From NCBI GenBank assembly GCA_038329845.1, contig JBBQNJ010000010.1, forward strand, positions 15,428 to 79,427: a stretch of 64,000 nucleotides of DNA, given 5' to 3'. Below the pieces are notes generated by a model, which did not search any database, was not told the origin of the DNA, and saw only the letters and a list, made by a program, of their open reading frames with translations. Shown piece after piece: positions 15,896-25,826 of this stretch (positions within the stretch are counted from its first letter, which is position 1; every line of letters starts with the position of its first letter). Made by a program: the position numbers and the translations under genes. Origin of the DNA: JBBQNJ01 sp038329845. GTDB lineage: Bacteria; Planctomycetota; Phycisphaerae; Tepidisphaerales; Tepidisphaeraceae.

Positions 15896-17632
15896 ATGGC
15901 TGTTGCGTCGAGTTCGACTGTTGAGCCGGCGCGCGAAGGGCGCGCCGGTGAGACCATCACGTGCCGGCTGGACCGCGTATTCTGGCTTGCGATTCTCATC
16001 TGTGGCCTGATCATTGTTCCGCGTGCTTTGTGGGTGGCCAGCGCCCATAGCGAAACCTTTGATGAGCCATACCACCTCTCCAACGGGCTGAATTTTTTGG
16101 CCGGCGACCTTCGCGCCATGGAGTTGAACGATCCGCCTCTGGGCAGCGCGATTACGGCACTGCCGGTGTGGCTCGCCGGCGGGCGGGCCACGCCGTCGAT
16201 GTGGAACGTCTACTACGACCAGCCGGGGCTGTCGCCGGGTCAAATCCGGCTGCTGGTGGCGGGGTGGAAGGCGATTCTCTTTCTCCCTTTGGTGGGGCTG
16301 GCGTTTTGCTGGTGTCGTGGAATTTACGGCGCGCGGGCCGGTTGGATCGCGGCGCTGCTGTTGACGTTCGAGCCGAATTTCACCGCCCATCTTCACCTCG
16401 CGACCCTGGACGCACTGGCGGTCGAGGGGATCGCCTTTGGCGTTTTCCTGGGATGGAGATATGTCCGCCGGCCATCAATGGGTCGGGCGGTGGCGATGAG
16501 CGCCGCGGTTGCGGTGGCGCTGCTGCTCAAGCACACCGCCGTCATTCTTCCCGGCGTAATCGCCATGATGGCGCTGATCGGCTGGGTGGTGGCGCCTTGG
16601 CGAAACGGGCACCTGCGATCGGAATGGCGCGGGAACTGGATGCCGCGGACCGGGCATCTCGCGGCGACGATCGTCCTTGTGCCGCTGATCATGTGGGCGT
16701 TGCTCGGATTCGAGCGGCGTCCGATGCACCTGGGGCCGGGCACGCAGGCTAAATTCCCGGCGATCAGCGCCCTGTTGCAACGCCCCGTGCCGGGAGGGAC
16801 CTATCTCCAGTCGTTCTACGACGGCTTGGGCCACGGGCGCGCCGGGCACCGCGCCTACCTTCTGGGCGAACACGGAATGAACGGGTGGTGGTATTACCAC
16901 CTGGTGGTTGGGGCGTACAAAGCGCCGTTGGGTGCCGTGCTGATTCTGCTGCTGGCAGCGGCGTCGCGCGTTCGCGTGCGCCCGCGATTTTCCGAATGGT
17001 CGCTGCTCCTGGCGGCGGCGGCCTGGGCCGTCTTCGCCATGCAGGCGAAGATCAATGCCGGATGGCGGCATTTTCTGCCCGCCTGGTTTTTCCTGATCCT
17101 GCTGTCAACGCGATGTTGCGCGATACCCGGGTGGCGCTGGTTCGGCGCGGCCGTCATCGGCGTGGTTCTCACCGCCGCCCACGCGCTGAGCTTCCATCCG
17201 GACTATCTAAGTTATCTGAATTTCCCTCGCCGCGACGCCTACCTGGCGGTGAACGAAGCCAATCTCGACTGGGGACAGTCGCTATTGCAAGTTCGCCGCT
17301 GGCTGGAAGATCACAAGTCGCTCATCGCCGGCAGGCCGGTCTACCTGCGGTACTTTGGTCCGCCGGGCATGCGGTTTCCCGTTTATCTGGGGGATTCGGT
17401 GATCCCGCTGGAGCCGACCGATCCCCGTCCGATCCACGGCTTGCTGGTGATCAGTCCGACGCCGCTGGTCGGTTTCGCCCAGCCCCGCGATGAGTACGCG
17501 GCCCTGCGGCATTGCCCGCCGATCGCGCAGATCGGCCATAGCGTCTACGTGTTCGATCTCGACGCATTGGCACCGGACGGCAATGGGTTTGTCTGGCCGG
17601 CGCTGACCGGTCCGCCAGATGAAAACCGCTGA
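15896..17632 (+). CDS. Integral membrane glycosyltransferase (ArnT/GT39-like)
   Basis: A 578-aa polytopic membrane protein with about ten hydrophobic segments. After the first helix, the loop SETFDEPYHLSNG carries the Asp-Glu pair typical of GT-C transferases that use polyprenyl-phosphate sugars (ArnT, protein O-mannosyltransferase, GT39 group). NDPPLGS shortly after is also typical, and HWR-type residues (GWRHFLPAWF) lie before the last helices. The C-terminal ~90 residues are soluble and periplasmic. GAGG lies about 9 nt before the start at 15896. It probably adds a sugar to a lipid, glycan or protein at the outer face of the inner membrane; the acceptor is unknown. Confidence 0.8.
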   Translation: MAVASSSTVEPAREGRAGETITCRLDRVFWLAILICGLIIVPRALWVASAHSETFDEPYHLSNGLNFLAGDLRAMELNDPPLGSAITALPVWLAGGRATPSMWNVYYDQPGLSPGQIRLLVAGWKAILFLPLVGLAFCWCRGIYGARAGWIAALLLTFEPNFTAHLHLATLDALAVEGIAFGVFLGWRYVRRPSMGRAVAMSAAVAVALLLKHTAVILPGVIAMMALIGWVVAPWRNGHLRSEWRGNWMPRTGHLAATIVLVPLIMWALLGFERRPMHLGPGTQAKFPAISALLQRPVPGGTYLQSFYDGLGHGRAGHRAYLLGEHGMNGWWYYHLVVGAYKAPLGAVLILLLAAASRVRVRPRFSEWSLLLAAAAWAVFAMQAKINAGWRHFLPAWFFLILLSTRCCAIPGWRWFGAAVIGVVLTAAHALSFHPDYLSYLNFPRRDAYLAVNEANLDWGQSLLQVRRWLEDHKSLIAGRPVYLRYFGPPGMRFPVYLGDSVIPLEPTDPRPIHGLLVISPTPLVGFAQPRDEYAALRHCPPIAQIGHSVYVFDLDALAPDGNGFVWPALTGPPDENR

Positions 17633-17704
17633 AACGTATCGCCGTGCGCCGTTCGCGGGCTGCGGATTCCGGCGGCGCGGGCTTGGACCGGGGCTGGTCT
17701 GGGA

Positions 17705-17791
17705 CAGAGACCGCCGGACGAGCGGCCTGGTTCACACGGGCAGCGCATCGGGCTTCAGGATTGTGGGGTCTTAGGCAGAGACCGCCGGACG
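17705..17791. repeat. Direct repeat at the 3' end of the FAD oxidoreductase gene
   Basis: CAGAGACCGCCGGACG occurs at 17705-17720 and again at 17776-17791, offset 71 nt. The second copy encodes the last residues of the minus-strand oxidoreductase; the first lies just past its stop codon. Confidence 0.7.
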
Positions 17792-19177
17792 GGTGGTGTG
17801 GGGCGGTCGCGGGCTTACCTGCCGCATCGGTCGGGCCGCGAGGTTGCGTCCCTGCGCGATCAGCCGCGTATTCAATTCGACGCCATCCACCGCGACCACA
17901 TCAATTCCCTTCTCCATCGCCATCGCCGCTGCGGTTCCCGCCGCCTGTCCGATCGAACAGACTGGCGGCATGACGCGCAGACTCGAGTGGGTGGCGTGGT
18001 CGGCCCAGATACAGCGCGAGGCGATCGCCAGATTGTCCAAATCCGCCGGCAGCAAGCAGCCAAAGGGAACCTCGTACCACTGTCCTGCGGGCAGGCGCTC
18101 GATTACGGTTCCCTTGCCGTCGGGATTATGGATGTCGATCGGATAGGTCACCCGCGCCACGGCGTCGGGAAACGTGCGGGCCGACTTGTAGTCGTCCACC
18201 GTCACCTTCACCCGGCCCACGATCCGGCGGCTTTCGCGCACCCCGATCTGCGGAGCGATCGAGTAAAGGGTGGAATGTCGGAAGACATCGACGTGTTCGC
18301 GCAGCACCTGCCATATCTGGCGCAACTGCCGTCGAGCCTGAATTTCGGCGTCGGAAAGTTCAGCGCCGTCGATTGCCCGTCGATGAATGACCCGCGTGGT
18401 ATTGAAGTGAATCACGTTCGGCGTGATCGAGGGAAACATCAGCACGTCTTCCCGTGGGCACTCGATGCGCCCGTCGGCCTGGGCGGCGCGATAAACCTCC
18501 TGAATTCGGCGATAGATCGGCCCGGACATCTGAAGCACGTCCTTGGTGTCAAAGCCCTCGGGCAGATCGCGTGGATCGAGGCGGAGCTTAAAGCAAAGTG
18601 TCATCGGCTGAGCGTGGCCGGTGGTTTCACTTCCAGCTTCGAATCGGCACCCCGCGAGGGCGGCCACATCACCGTCGCCGGTACTGTCGATATAGGTTTT
18701 CGCCCGGGCGGCGCACAGGCCGGTCTTGGAGTGAAGCACGATCGCGTCGATTCGTAGATCGGCGGTCTGAACGTGGATGGCGCGGTGATGAAAGAGGAGC
18801 TGGACGCCGGCGTCAATGCATAGATCCTCGGCCGCAAGCCGGGCGGCGTTCGGATCAAACACGCGCGATCCAGCGCGGGCACCGCCATAGTGGGCCATGC
18901 GATCCTGCCACTGCTGAAAAATGCCCGAGTCGAGCGACTCTCCCTCGAGATGGTTGGGCATGAAAGGATTGACTTCGCCGGCGGTCGCCATGCCGCCGAG
19001 AAATCCATAGTGCTCGACCAGCAGGACCTCGGCCCCGCCCCGAGCCGCCGCGACCGCCGCACCGATCCCGCCCGGCCCGCCACCGATCACCACCACATCG
19101 GCCTCGTGGGCGACCTCGAGTTTCGAGGGCAGGTTGACCGCGATCATTGGCTTCTTATGTGATTTCATAGCTTGCAT
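17771..19177 (-). CDS. FAD-dependent oxidoreductase of carbohydrate clusters
   Basis: A 468-aa flavoprotein. VVVIGGGPGGIGAAVAAARG (about residues 27-46) is the FAD Rossmann motif, LLVEHYGFLGGMAT follows, and TYIDSTGDGDVAALAG is the second FAD-contact segment. The C-terminus has ASRCIWADHATHSSLRVMPP and the AAGTAAAMA helix of the FAD_oxidored (fumarate reductase-like) family, which is frequent in planctomycete and Lentisphaerae polysaccharide loci. The substrate is unknown, probably a sugar or sugar acid. It reads in the same direction as the upstream GH127 gene, with a ~127-nt gap. The start is uncertain between 19177 and 19168. Confidence 0.85.
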   Translation of the reverse strand: MQAMKSHKKPMIAVNLPSKLEVAHEADVVVIGGGPGGIGAAVAAARGGAEVLLVEHYGFLGGMATAGEVNPFMPNHLEGESLDSGIFQQWQDRMAHYGGARAGSRVFDPNAARLAAEDLCIDAGVQLLFHHRAIHVQTADLRIDAIVLHSKTGLCAARAKTYIDSTGDGDVAALAGCRFEAGSETTGHAQPMTLCFKLRLDPRDLPEGFDTKDVLQMSGPIYRRIQEVYRAAQADGRIECPREDVLMFPSITPNVIHFNTTRVIHRRAIDGAELSDAEIQARRQLRQIWQVLREHVDVFRHSTLYSIAPQIGVRESRRIVGRVKVTVDDYKSARTFPDAVARVTYPIDIHNPDGKGTVIERLPAGQWYEVPFGCLLPADLDNLAIASRCIWADHATHSSLRVMPPVCSIGQAAGTAAAMAMEKGIDVVAVDGVELNTRLIAQGRNLAARPMRQVSPRPPHTTRPAVSA

Positions 19178-19304
19178 TTTCTTGATCCATCCAGGCCGGA
19201 CAAAAACTCAGGGCTTGCGCCGCGTAGTTTCACCGATTTCATACTGCGATTCGAGTTCGTTTGTTCAATCGCTGCCGCCGGCTACCGGACCGCATCGAAA
19301 AAAC

Positions 19305-21209
19305 CTACAGGCGAGGGATCCACACCCGCATCGCGCCCGGGGAACGGTTGGCCCACAGGCAGTAGGGGATCAGCGTCAGTTCCGCCGGTTCGGCATTCTT
19401 CGACATCGTGGCGGTCATCTCGGAATAGAGCGCATCGCCCACCGCTCGGCGCTGTGCCGTGGCGGTGAGGAAGACGGCGTGTCCAAGAGGGCCATCCATG
19501 CGGCGAGGCAGCAGGACCGCCTCGTCGGGCAGGATCAGTTCGTAGATGTCGCGTTGGTCGTGATCGGCCTGCTCGAGGCAGTAGATCAGCGGTCCCCGGG
19601 CAGCGGCAACGCAGCCTGCATTATCGCTGACACGCCGATGGGCCAAAAGCCGGCGGATCGGCATGGGCAGGTCGAGCGTGATGCGATCCCGCGGCGACCA
19701 TGAGCGGGAGAGCGTGAGGTAGGTTCCTGCGCGGATGGCTTGAGGGGTCTGTCCGTTCACCGATACGCTCGTTCCCTTGGCCCAGGCGGGGATGCGCAGA
19801 TTCAAATCGAACGACACGCCGGGCTTGGCGGGATTGATCAACAGTTCGATTTGACCGTCCCACGGATAGCCGTGCCGCTGTTCGATTCGCAGCGTCTGCC
19901 CGACGAGGTCGATTTCGAGCATGCCGGCGACGTAAAGATGGACGAACAACGCATTGTTCCCCGCGGTTCCATAGACGTAGCCGCCCAGCGACGCGAGCGT
20001 GCGGGCGATGTTGGGCGGGCAGCAGGCGACGTGATCCCAGTGCGAGCGGGTGCGGACGCACGCTCCACGGTCGTCGCCGTCGATCGCTCGCCCGCCGTCG
20101 TGTTCGAGCATGTTGGTGTAGAAATAGGTGTCGCCAGCAAGCCCGACGCCCGAAAGGGCACCGTTGTAAAGCGACTGCTCCATCTGGTCGGCGAAGCGAC
20201 TCTCGCCAGTGATCTGCAACATCCGCCACGCCCAGCCCGCCAAGGCGATCGCGGCGCAGGTCTCGTCATAGGCGGTGCGATTGGGCAGTTCATATGGTTC
20301 ACCGAGGCCCTCTCCTTTTCGGAATATGCCGGCACCGCCCGTGACGTGGATTTTCCGATCGATCAGGTCGCTCCATTGGGATTGCAGCGCCTCGAGCAAA
20401 GCGGATTCGCCGGTTTCGGCATAGAGATCGGCGACACCGCTGCATAGATAGAACTGTCGCACGGCGTGTCCCACGGCGGTCTTCTGATCGCGGACCGGGG
20501 CGTGCTTCTGCTGGTGCTGCCCCCCGGTGACCTGAGTCCCGCGCACGTTGATGAAGAACTCGCATTGCTCGAGGTAGCGCCGCTCGCCCGTCTCGCGGAA
20601 GAGTTCGACCAGCGCCATTTCCACTTCGGGATGTCCATCGGTGTCGGGATGCGCCTCATTGAAGGTGTCGCAGACATGATCGGCCCAGCGGACCGCGACA
20701 TCGAGAAACGTCCGCTTGCCGGTGGTGCGATGGTGCGCGATCGCCGCCTGGATCAGGTGCCCGCCGCAGTAGAGTTCATGACTGCGAACCAGATTGGTAT
20801 AGCGTTCGGCGGCCTTGTCGGCGGGATAGGCTGTGCAGAGGTAACCGGATGCATCCTGGGTCCGTCGCACGAGGTCGATCACAGTGTCGAGTTTCGCCTC
20901 CAGCGCCGGGTCGGGATGCGTTCCCAGGCTCCAGGCGGCGGCTTCCATCCACTTATAAACGTCTGAATCAGGCGCGAGGTGGCGAATCGTCCCCTGTTTT
21001 TCGCCGATGGCGATGCGGAAGTTGTCCAGCCGGCCGGTCCGCTCACATTCGTCATATTGCGAGTGAAGCGAAACGTCGCGGTTCACCGCCATTCGTGGCG
21101 AAAAGAACTGGTCCGCGATGCTCACCGCAGCGACGCCAACTCCCGCGAGCTTCGCCGATATGCTGGCTTCCGTACGCGTGACAGGAGCGACCTTTTCAAT
21201 CCGATTCAT
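19305..21209 (-). CDS. Glycoside hydrolase family 127-like (beta-L-arabinofuranosidase type)
   Basis: A 634-aa protein of the DUF1680/GH127 group, which releases L-arabinofuranose or related sugars using a Cys nucleophile held by zinc. NLVRSHELYCGGHLIQAAIA (about residue 135) is the conserved substrate-site segment. YDETCAAIALAGW (about residue 315) gives the Glu-x-Cys zinc and acid pair, and HVACCPPNIART (about residue 393) gives the Cys-Cys pair including the nucleophile, so all key residues are present. No signal peptide, so it probably acts in the cytoplasm on imported oligosaccharides. AAGGA lies 7 nt before the ATG. It is in a minus-strand set with two further glycosidase-like genes upstream. 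Confidence 0.9.
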   Translation of the reverse strand: MNRIEKVAPVTRTEASISAKLAGVGVAAVSIADQFFSPRMAVNRDVSLHSQYDECERTGRLDNFRIAIGEKQGTIRHLAPDSDVYKWMEAAAWSLGTHPDPALEAKLDTVIDLVRRTQDASGYLCTAYPADKAAERYTNLVRSHELYCGGHLIQAAIAHHRTTGKRTFLDVAVRWADHVCDTFNEAHPDTDGHPEVEMALVELFRETGERRYLEQCEFFINVRGTQVTGGQHQQKHAPVRDQKTAVGHAVRQFYLCSGVADLYAETGESALLEALQSQWSDLIDRKIHVTGGAGIFRKGEGLGEPYELPNRTAYDETCAAIALAGWAWRMLQITGESRFADQMEQSLYNGALSGVGLAGDTYFYTNMLEHDGGRAIDGDDRGACVRTRSHWDHVACCPPNIARTLASLGGYVYGTAGNNALFVHLYVAGMLEIDLVGQTLRIEQRHGYPWDGQIELLINPAKPGVSFDLNLRIPAWAKGTSVSVNGQTPQAIRAGTYLTLSRSWSPRDRITLDLPMPIRRLLAHRRVSDNAGCVAAARGPLIYCLEQADHDQRDIYELILPDEAVLLPRRMDGPLGHAVFLTATAQRRAVGDALYSEMTATMSKNAEPAELTLIPYCLWANRSPGAMRVWIPRL

Positions 21210-21232
21210 CGGGGTTCCTTTGGTTCGGTTTC

Positions 21233-23413
21233 TTATTCGACTGTGATCGACACACCGCTGAGCGCGGGGATTTCCAATTCCAGGTCGATCTCGCTGCCAT
21301 CGATCACCGTCGCCGGTGAGGTGCTGATCGTCCGAGCATCGGCCCTGGTGATCGTCAAAGTCCGACCCACCACCGACGCCGGAATCGCCGTACGCAGGTG
21401 CAGCTTGACCCTGTCATATCGTTTGCCAGCGGCGGGATCACCATAGGGATAGCCATAATAAGTGACGATGTTGAAGCGGGGTCCTTCATGAGACGCGATC
21501 GCATAAAGGCGCGGGCTTCGGTCTGACGCGAAGGCAGGCGCGTCGATTGAAGCGGGGTATTGAGCGCCGCGGCAATTTCGTATCAGCCAGAATGCGTTGT
21601 ACCGATAAGTGATTGGCTTGTCGCGCCCGGGATGAGGCCCTTCGGGGGGAAGTTTGCCATAGTTAGCATCCGGGGCGAAGACCCCTCGAACGCCGAAAAC
21701 ATAGCCTCCCTCATGATACTCGTTCCAGCGGTAGTGCAGGCTTCCCAGACAGTCATCGGCATGATCGGCCAGCGGCTTCCATCGTTGCATGATATAGTCA
21801 AATGCCGGCTCGCCGTAAATCCAGAAATCCCATTCGGTGATGATCGTACGAAGGTGATTCATCCCGCGATCGCGGGCGTGGCGGAGAATCTGATCGTTGA
21901 TGAGAAACACTGCCTCGCCGGTCTGCCCGTACGGGTGGCGGCTGATCCAATCCACGTTCTTGCCTACCGCATCGATGACGGGGAAGGTGTATGGCAGATC
22001 ATAGTTTCCCAGGCAACCGACCTGAACGCCTGGAAATGTTCGATGGATCGCATCGCCGGCGTAGTTGATGAAGTCAATGTACTGCCGGATCGTCTTATCG
22101 AGATTCGGTTCGTTACCCGGCTCAAAATATTTGACGTTGAGTTGATAGGTATCGGTGCCCGGGCGACCGTTGGCAGTAAGAAGCGCGCCGAAATAATACT
22201 TCGTCCATACCTTGGGATCGGGCATATAGCCGCCGCGGTTCCAGGGCATCCAGAACATGCCGATCGGCTCGGCTTTGATCGCGGCGATGTCGGCAAGGCG
22301 TTTAGTCAGCTTCGCCGTGTCGTAATCGGTCCAATGAATGTTGTCGAGGCTCAAGTCCGGCTCGGCCGCGGGATACTGGTAGCCGTTCTTGTTGGTGAAT
22401 TTAGCGATGGCGATCTGGTCGAAGCGGGCGTAGCCGCCGTCGAGATTCAAAGCCGCGTAGAGCTGCTTTTCCGCGTCCGAGCCCCGAGCGACATCCTCCT
22501 GCCCGTGGATGCTGAAATGCTTGGCGCTCAGCGTCGGGCCGGATACGGAAAGGTCGATCTTAATCTCGCCGGTTGCCACAGCCGGGGAGAGGTCAGCCCG
22601 CGGATATTGGCTACCCGCCGCCAACCAGCGCAGCATCTGCACGTAGAGTTGACCGATCCTCGGCCATTTGCAGAACTCGGCCGATAGTTCGTCATTGGCG
22701 AAAAAACCGCCGGTATAGAGAACTCGCCCCCGTCCTTTGTCCCAGCAGATCCACAGAGGGTGCCCATCGGAAGACTCGGCCAGGACCGTAGCGCCCTGCT
22801 TAAGTCTTCCAGAATGGGCGGCCTTGAGGGGCGCGGCTTCGTCCAAGTTCAGCCCCTTGAGAATCGGATGGTCCGCTTGCTTGACCCGCAGTTGAATTGG
22901 CTTGCCCTGGAGAATCAGTTGCGATGGCGCATCATCCGGGCCCAGCGATCCCATCGGCCTGAAGGCATCCACATGCACCGGCAGCACCGAATCGAAGCTC
23001 ATCTCTCGACTGATAAAACTGAACCCCTTGTGATTGTCGCAGTACAGAAATCCGCCGCCGCCGTCGACAAAAGTCTCCACGGCCTTGGCCACGCGCGCGG
23101 TCATTGACGGGCCGGGCAGATCCCCCACCACAATCACATCGAAACGTCGCAATGAGGTTTCATCGGCATACTGCAAAAACTCGTAATTGGTCCACAGTGT
23201 GAAGGTGAGCTCCCCGGCCGCGGCGCCCTGGGTTTGCCGGCGGACAAAGTGCCCGCGCAAGGGCGGGTTCTTGGGATCCACCGGGTCGCCGGATATCTGG
23301 CTTTTCCAATCCCCGCCGACGAATAACACGCGGGTCGGCGCCGCAAGGATCGCGGTTGAACAAAACCCAAGCAGGACGATTGTCAACGTCCATCGAAGCG
23401 TGCGATTCATCAT
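21233..23413 (-). CDS. Secreted ThuA-like amidotransferase-fold / clan GH-A hydrolase fusion
   Basis: A 726-aa exported protein; residues 1-24 are a signal peptide ending STAILAA. Residues ~25-250 resemble the ThuA/class I glutamine amidotransferase-like fold (VLFVGGDWKS, DVIVVGDLPGPSM, GGGGFLYCDNH). From ~330 there is a TIM barrel in which EPGNEPN (about residue 431) supplies the acid/base Glu of clan GH-A, as in GH39, and ITEWDFW (about residue 526) the nucleophile Glu. The C-terminal ~80 residues look like a beta-sandwich. The ATG at 23413 overlaps the upstream stop by 4 nt (ATGA), with GGAG 5 nt before it, so the two are translationally coupled. The linkage cleaved is unknown. Confidence 0.75.
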   Translation of the reverse strand: MMNRTLRWTLTIVLLGFCSTAILAAPTRVLFVGGDWKSQISGDPVDPKNPPLRGHFVRRQTQGAAAGELTFTLWTNYEFLQYADETSLRRFDVIVVGDLPGPSMTARVAKAVETFVDGGGGFLYCDNHKGFSFISREMSFDSVLPVHVDAFRPMGSLGPDDAPSQLILQGKPIQLRVKQADHPILKGLNLDEAAPLKAAHSGRLKQGATVLAESSDGHPLWICWDKGRGRVLYTGGFFANDELSAEFCKWPRIGQLYVQMLRWLAAGSQYPRADLSPAVATGEIKIDLSVSGPTLSAKHFSIHGQEDVARGSDAEKQLYAALNLDGGYARFDQIAIAKFTNKNGYQYPAAEPDLSLDNIHWTDYDTAKLTKRLADIAAIKAEPIGMFWMPWNRGGYMPDPKVWTKYYFGALLTANGRPGTDTYQLNVKYFEPGNEPNLDKTIRQYIDFINYAGDAIHRTFPGVQVGCLGNYDLPYTFPVIDAVGKNVDWISRHPYGQTGEAVFLINDQILRHARDRGMNHLRTIITEWDFWIYGEPAFDYIMQRWKPLADHADDCLGSLHYRWNEYHEGGYVFGVRGVFAPDANYGKLPPEGPHPGRDKPITYRYNAFWLIRNCRGAQYPASIDAPAFASDRSPRLYAIASHEGPRFNIVTYYGYPYGDPAAGKRYDRVKLHLRTAIPASVVGRTLTITRADARTISTSPATVIDGSEIDLELEIPALSGVSITVE

Positions 23414-25611
23414 GGCTTCTCCGGCTCGATCCGCCAGATGGCGGTGCGATAGGGGGGCATCAGGTGGGTAATTCGATTCGTGGTCTGCGCCGCCGATGAT
23501 TCATCGAGCAGGTCCGTCACACGCATCCGCCCGGGCAGCGTGATCGTTTTGCGGCCCTGGCTGGCGGTATGCAGGCAGATCATCGATCGGTTGGCATAGA
23601 TCACATCGCCCGATTCGCACCAAACGTGCCCGCGAGCAAATCGGGTCAGGTTTCGCAGCAGGGCCGGGCCGAAATTCATCATCGACAGGTAGACGCTCTT
23701 CCAGTCTCCGTGATCGCGCAATGCGAACCCGACTTCACCGCCATCGCGCAGCCGCCCCAGCGGCAGGGCGGCGAGGTCGTCGACGAACATCACCGGCCCG
23801 ACCGATCCTTCGATGCCGAAGTCGAGCGCCGATCCCCCGACGCATAACGGGTGTGAGTCATCCTCGATCAACACTCGGATGTTCCGGCGATGCTTGCTCC
23901 AGTTCAATGTCATCCCGATCAGGTCGGCGCTCATCGCCGGATCAATTCGCGTTTCATTCAGCACGCCGGCGACGAACGTCCAGGTCATCACTCGCCCGTC
24001 GCGTTGCCAGCGGCGGATGCCCTCGGCGGCCCGGTCCGAAATGAAGCCGCAGTTGACGAAGATGATCAGCTTGTACTGCTCGCCGGGGAAGTCATCGTGG
24101 GCCAGGTCGTGCAATTCATACGTGTCAAACGGGATCCCCGCCATTCCCCAACCCCGATTGCAGCCATCGAGCAGCAGCCCGTGCGACGATTCCATCTCGA
24201 ATCGCAGCAGCGTGCCGTTCATCGCCGATTGATACATCGGCGTCTGCTCCGAGCAGACGAATGCCACTTCGCTGATGGATGAGCGATCCCAATCGACGGC
24301 CTGCTTGCCGATTTCCGAAAGGCGTGCCATCGCCTGGACCAGCTTGGGGTGCTGGTAATTGTTCTTGCGGATGTCGAACCACCAGTACGGAGTGCCGGTG
24401 ATCAGGTTGTGCGCGTGTTCGCGCTGAAGGATGGCGATCTGCTCTTCCCAATCCCTGCCGCAATACCCCTTGGCCCATTTCCAGATCGGATCGGGGATCG
24501 CCGGCTCGGCCGAGGCCAGGCGCGCCGAGGCGGGATCCATTTCAGCCCACGCCCGTTGCCAACTCTGCTCAAGAATCTGCGTCGTCGATAGATCGACCTC
24601 GGTGTAGTGCAGCTTGTTGTTCAGATTGAGGGTATGGGCCAGTCCCAGATAGCCAGATGGACCGCCCGGATAGCGCATGTCATAGCTGGTGATATCTGAC
24701 ACAAAGTCGATGTCGGGGCTCTTACAGAGGCGTTGGATCAGTCCGTGGCCGTATTCCTGGATGTAGGAATACACCCCCGTTTCCCACCAGAGATAGCTAT
24801 GGAATCCGCCGCAGAGGATCGGCGTGCCCGCGGCCTGCTTGACGGCGCGGCAAAAATGCAGCAGGTGGTCGGCCAGCGTTTCGTTCAAAAAGTGGTAGTA
24901 GTCGATGGCCGGGCGATCCACCGCCGGGTCTCGCAGCGTGAACGGACCCCAGATATGGCTGCCGTTGCGCACCTGGCCCTTGGGGCAATCGGCGGTCTCG
25001 AACGTGACGCCAGGGCTCTTCCACGCCTCCCGCAGGGCATCAACATCATTGTTGTAACGGCGCCCGAGCCATTGTCGCAGTTCGCGGGTGTAGACCGGAT
25101 GATAGTCCCCGCGGCAGGTCTTGTCGGTGTCGAAAATCAGCCATTCCTCGGTGCTTCCGGCGTTCAGCATGAACCCGATGATGCGGGGCGCCCACTCGGT
25201 GGTTTTCAACCATACAGTGAAATCCTCGAGCATCTGGCTGACCTGATCTCGCCACACCGGCGAGGCGATATTGGCCACCGACATCTTCCGTTCGCCTTCG
25301 GTAGGGGTCTGGGGATTATGTACCTCCGTGGGATGCGTCTTGCCGAACCACGGGTTGAGCAGTCCCAGTCGCACGCGAATCAGCCAATGCGTCGAGCCGC
25401 TGTGTTCGGCGAAAAAACGAAGCTTTTGCTCGGCGTAACTCCAGTCATACTTCCCCGGCCCCAGCCAGCAATGAATCCCCGCCTCGATCCAGATCATCAT
25501 GATCTCGACGCCGCCGCTGACGAAATCCTCGACAACCTGGGCCTGGTTAAAGGCGCAGCTTGTGGCCGTCATGCCGTGCAGGGCTTGATCATTGACGAAC
25601 ATCGCCGGCAC
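23410..25611 (-). CDS. GH42-like beta-galactosidase family protein
   Basis: A ~733-aa protein with a GH42-type TIM barrel followed by an amidotransferase-like middle domain and a beta C-terminal domain. FMLNAGSTEEWLIF (near residue 150) sits where the acid/base is expected, and LHYTEVDLST (near residue 340) where the nucleophile Glu is expected. SGGVEIMMIWIEAG matches the N-terminal barrel strands. The start is a problem: GTG 25611 is the first usable codon, yet the frame stays open with family-like residues (KGEGFARAEVRRHRGVPAMF) back to about 25863 without any ATG, GTG or TTG. The true start may be non-standard or lost. No signal peptide is seen. It overlaps the next gene by 4 nt. Confidence 0.75.
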   Translation of the reverse strand: MPAMFVNDQALHGMTATSCAFNQAQVVEDFVSGGVEIMMIWIEAGIHCWLGPGKYDWSYAEQKLRFFAEHSGSTHWLIRVRLGLLNPWFGKTHPTEVHNPQTPTEGERKMSVANIASPVWRDQVSQMLEDFTVWLKTTEWAPRIIGFMLNAGSTEEWLIFDTDKTCRGDYHPVYTRELRQWLGRRYNNDVDALREAWKSPGVTFETADCPKGQVRNGSHIWGPFTLRDPAVDRPAIDYYHFLNETLADHLLHFCRAVKQAAGTPILCGGFHSYLWWETGVYSYIQEYGHGLIQRLCKSPDIDFVSDITSYDMRYPGGPSGYLGLAHTLNLNNKLHYTEVDLSTTQILEQSWQRAWAEMDPASARLASAEPAIPDPIWKWAKGYCGRDWEEQIAILQREHAHNLITGTPYWWFDIRKNNYQHPKLVQAMARLSEIGKQAVDWDRSSISEVAFVCSEQTPMYQSAMNGTLLRFEMESSHGLLLDGCNRGWGMAGIPFDTYELHDLAHDDFPGEQYKLIIFVNCGFISDRAAEGIRRWQRDGRVMTWTFVAGVLNETRIDPAMSADLIGMTLNWSKHRRNIRVLIEDDSHPLCVGGSALDFGIEGSVGPVMFVDDLAALPLGRLRDGGEVGFALRDHGDWKSVYLSMMNFGPALLRNLTRFARGHVWCESGDVIYANRSMICLHTASQGRKTITLPGRMRVTDLLDESSAAQTTNRITHLMPPYRTAIWRIEPEKP

Positions 25612-25791
25612 GCCCCGATGGCGCCGAACCTCGGCGCGGGCAAAACCTTCGCCTTTCGACGGCTTCGAATAAGTTGGTTCGCTGATGTCGGCCTCCGGAT
25701 TCGCCGCGATTTTCCGCAGCCCTGCGGTTGCCGGAGAGAGTATCTCACGTCGCAGTCGCGGTAAAGCAGGTGAGTCGGAAGATCGAGCCGT

Positions 25792-25820
25792 TTGGGCGAC
25801 GGGATTCGAGCCGCTATAAC
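25792..25820 (+). promoter_or_regulatory. trpS promoter (leaderless)
   Basis: TTGGGC (25792-25797), a 17-nt spacer and TATAAC (25815-25820) lie 6 nt before the trpS ATG at 25827. GGAGG (25821-25825) is only 1 nt from the ATG, too close to act as a normal ribosome site. Together these suggest transcription starting at or near the A of ATG. Confidence 0.55.
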
Positions 25821-25826
25821 GGAGGA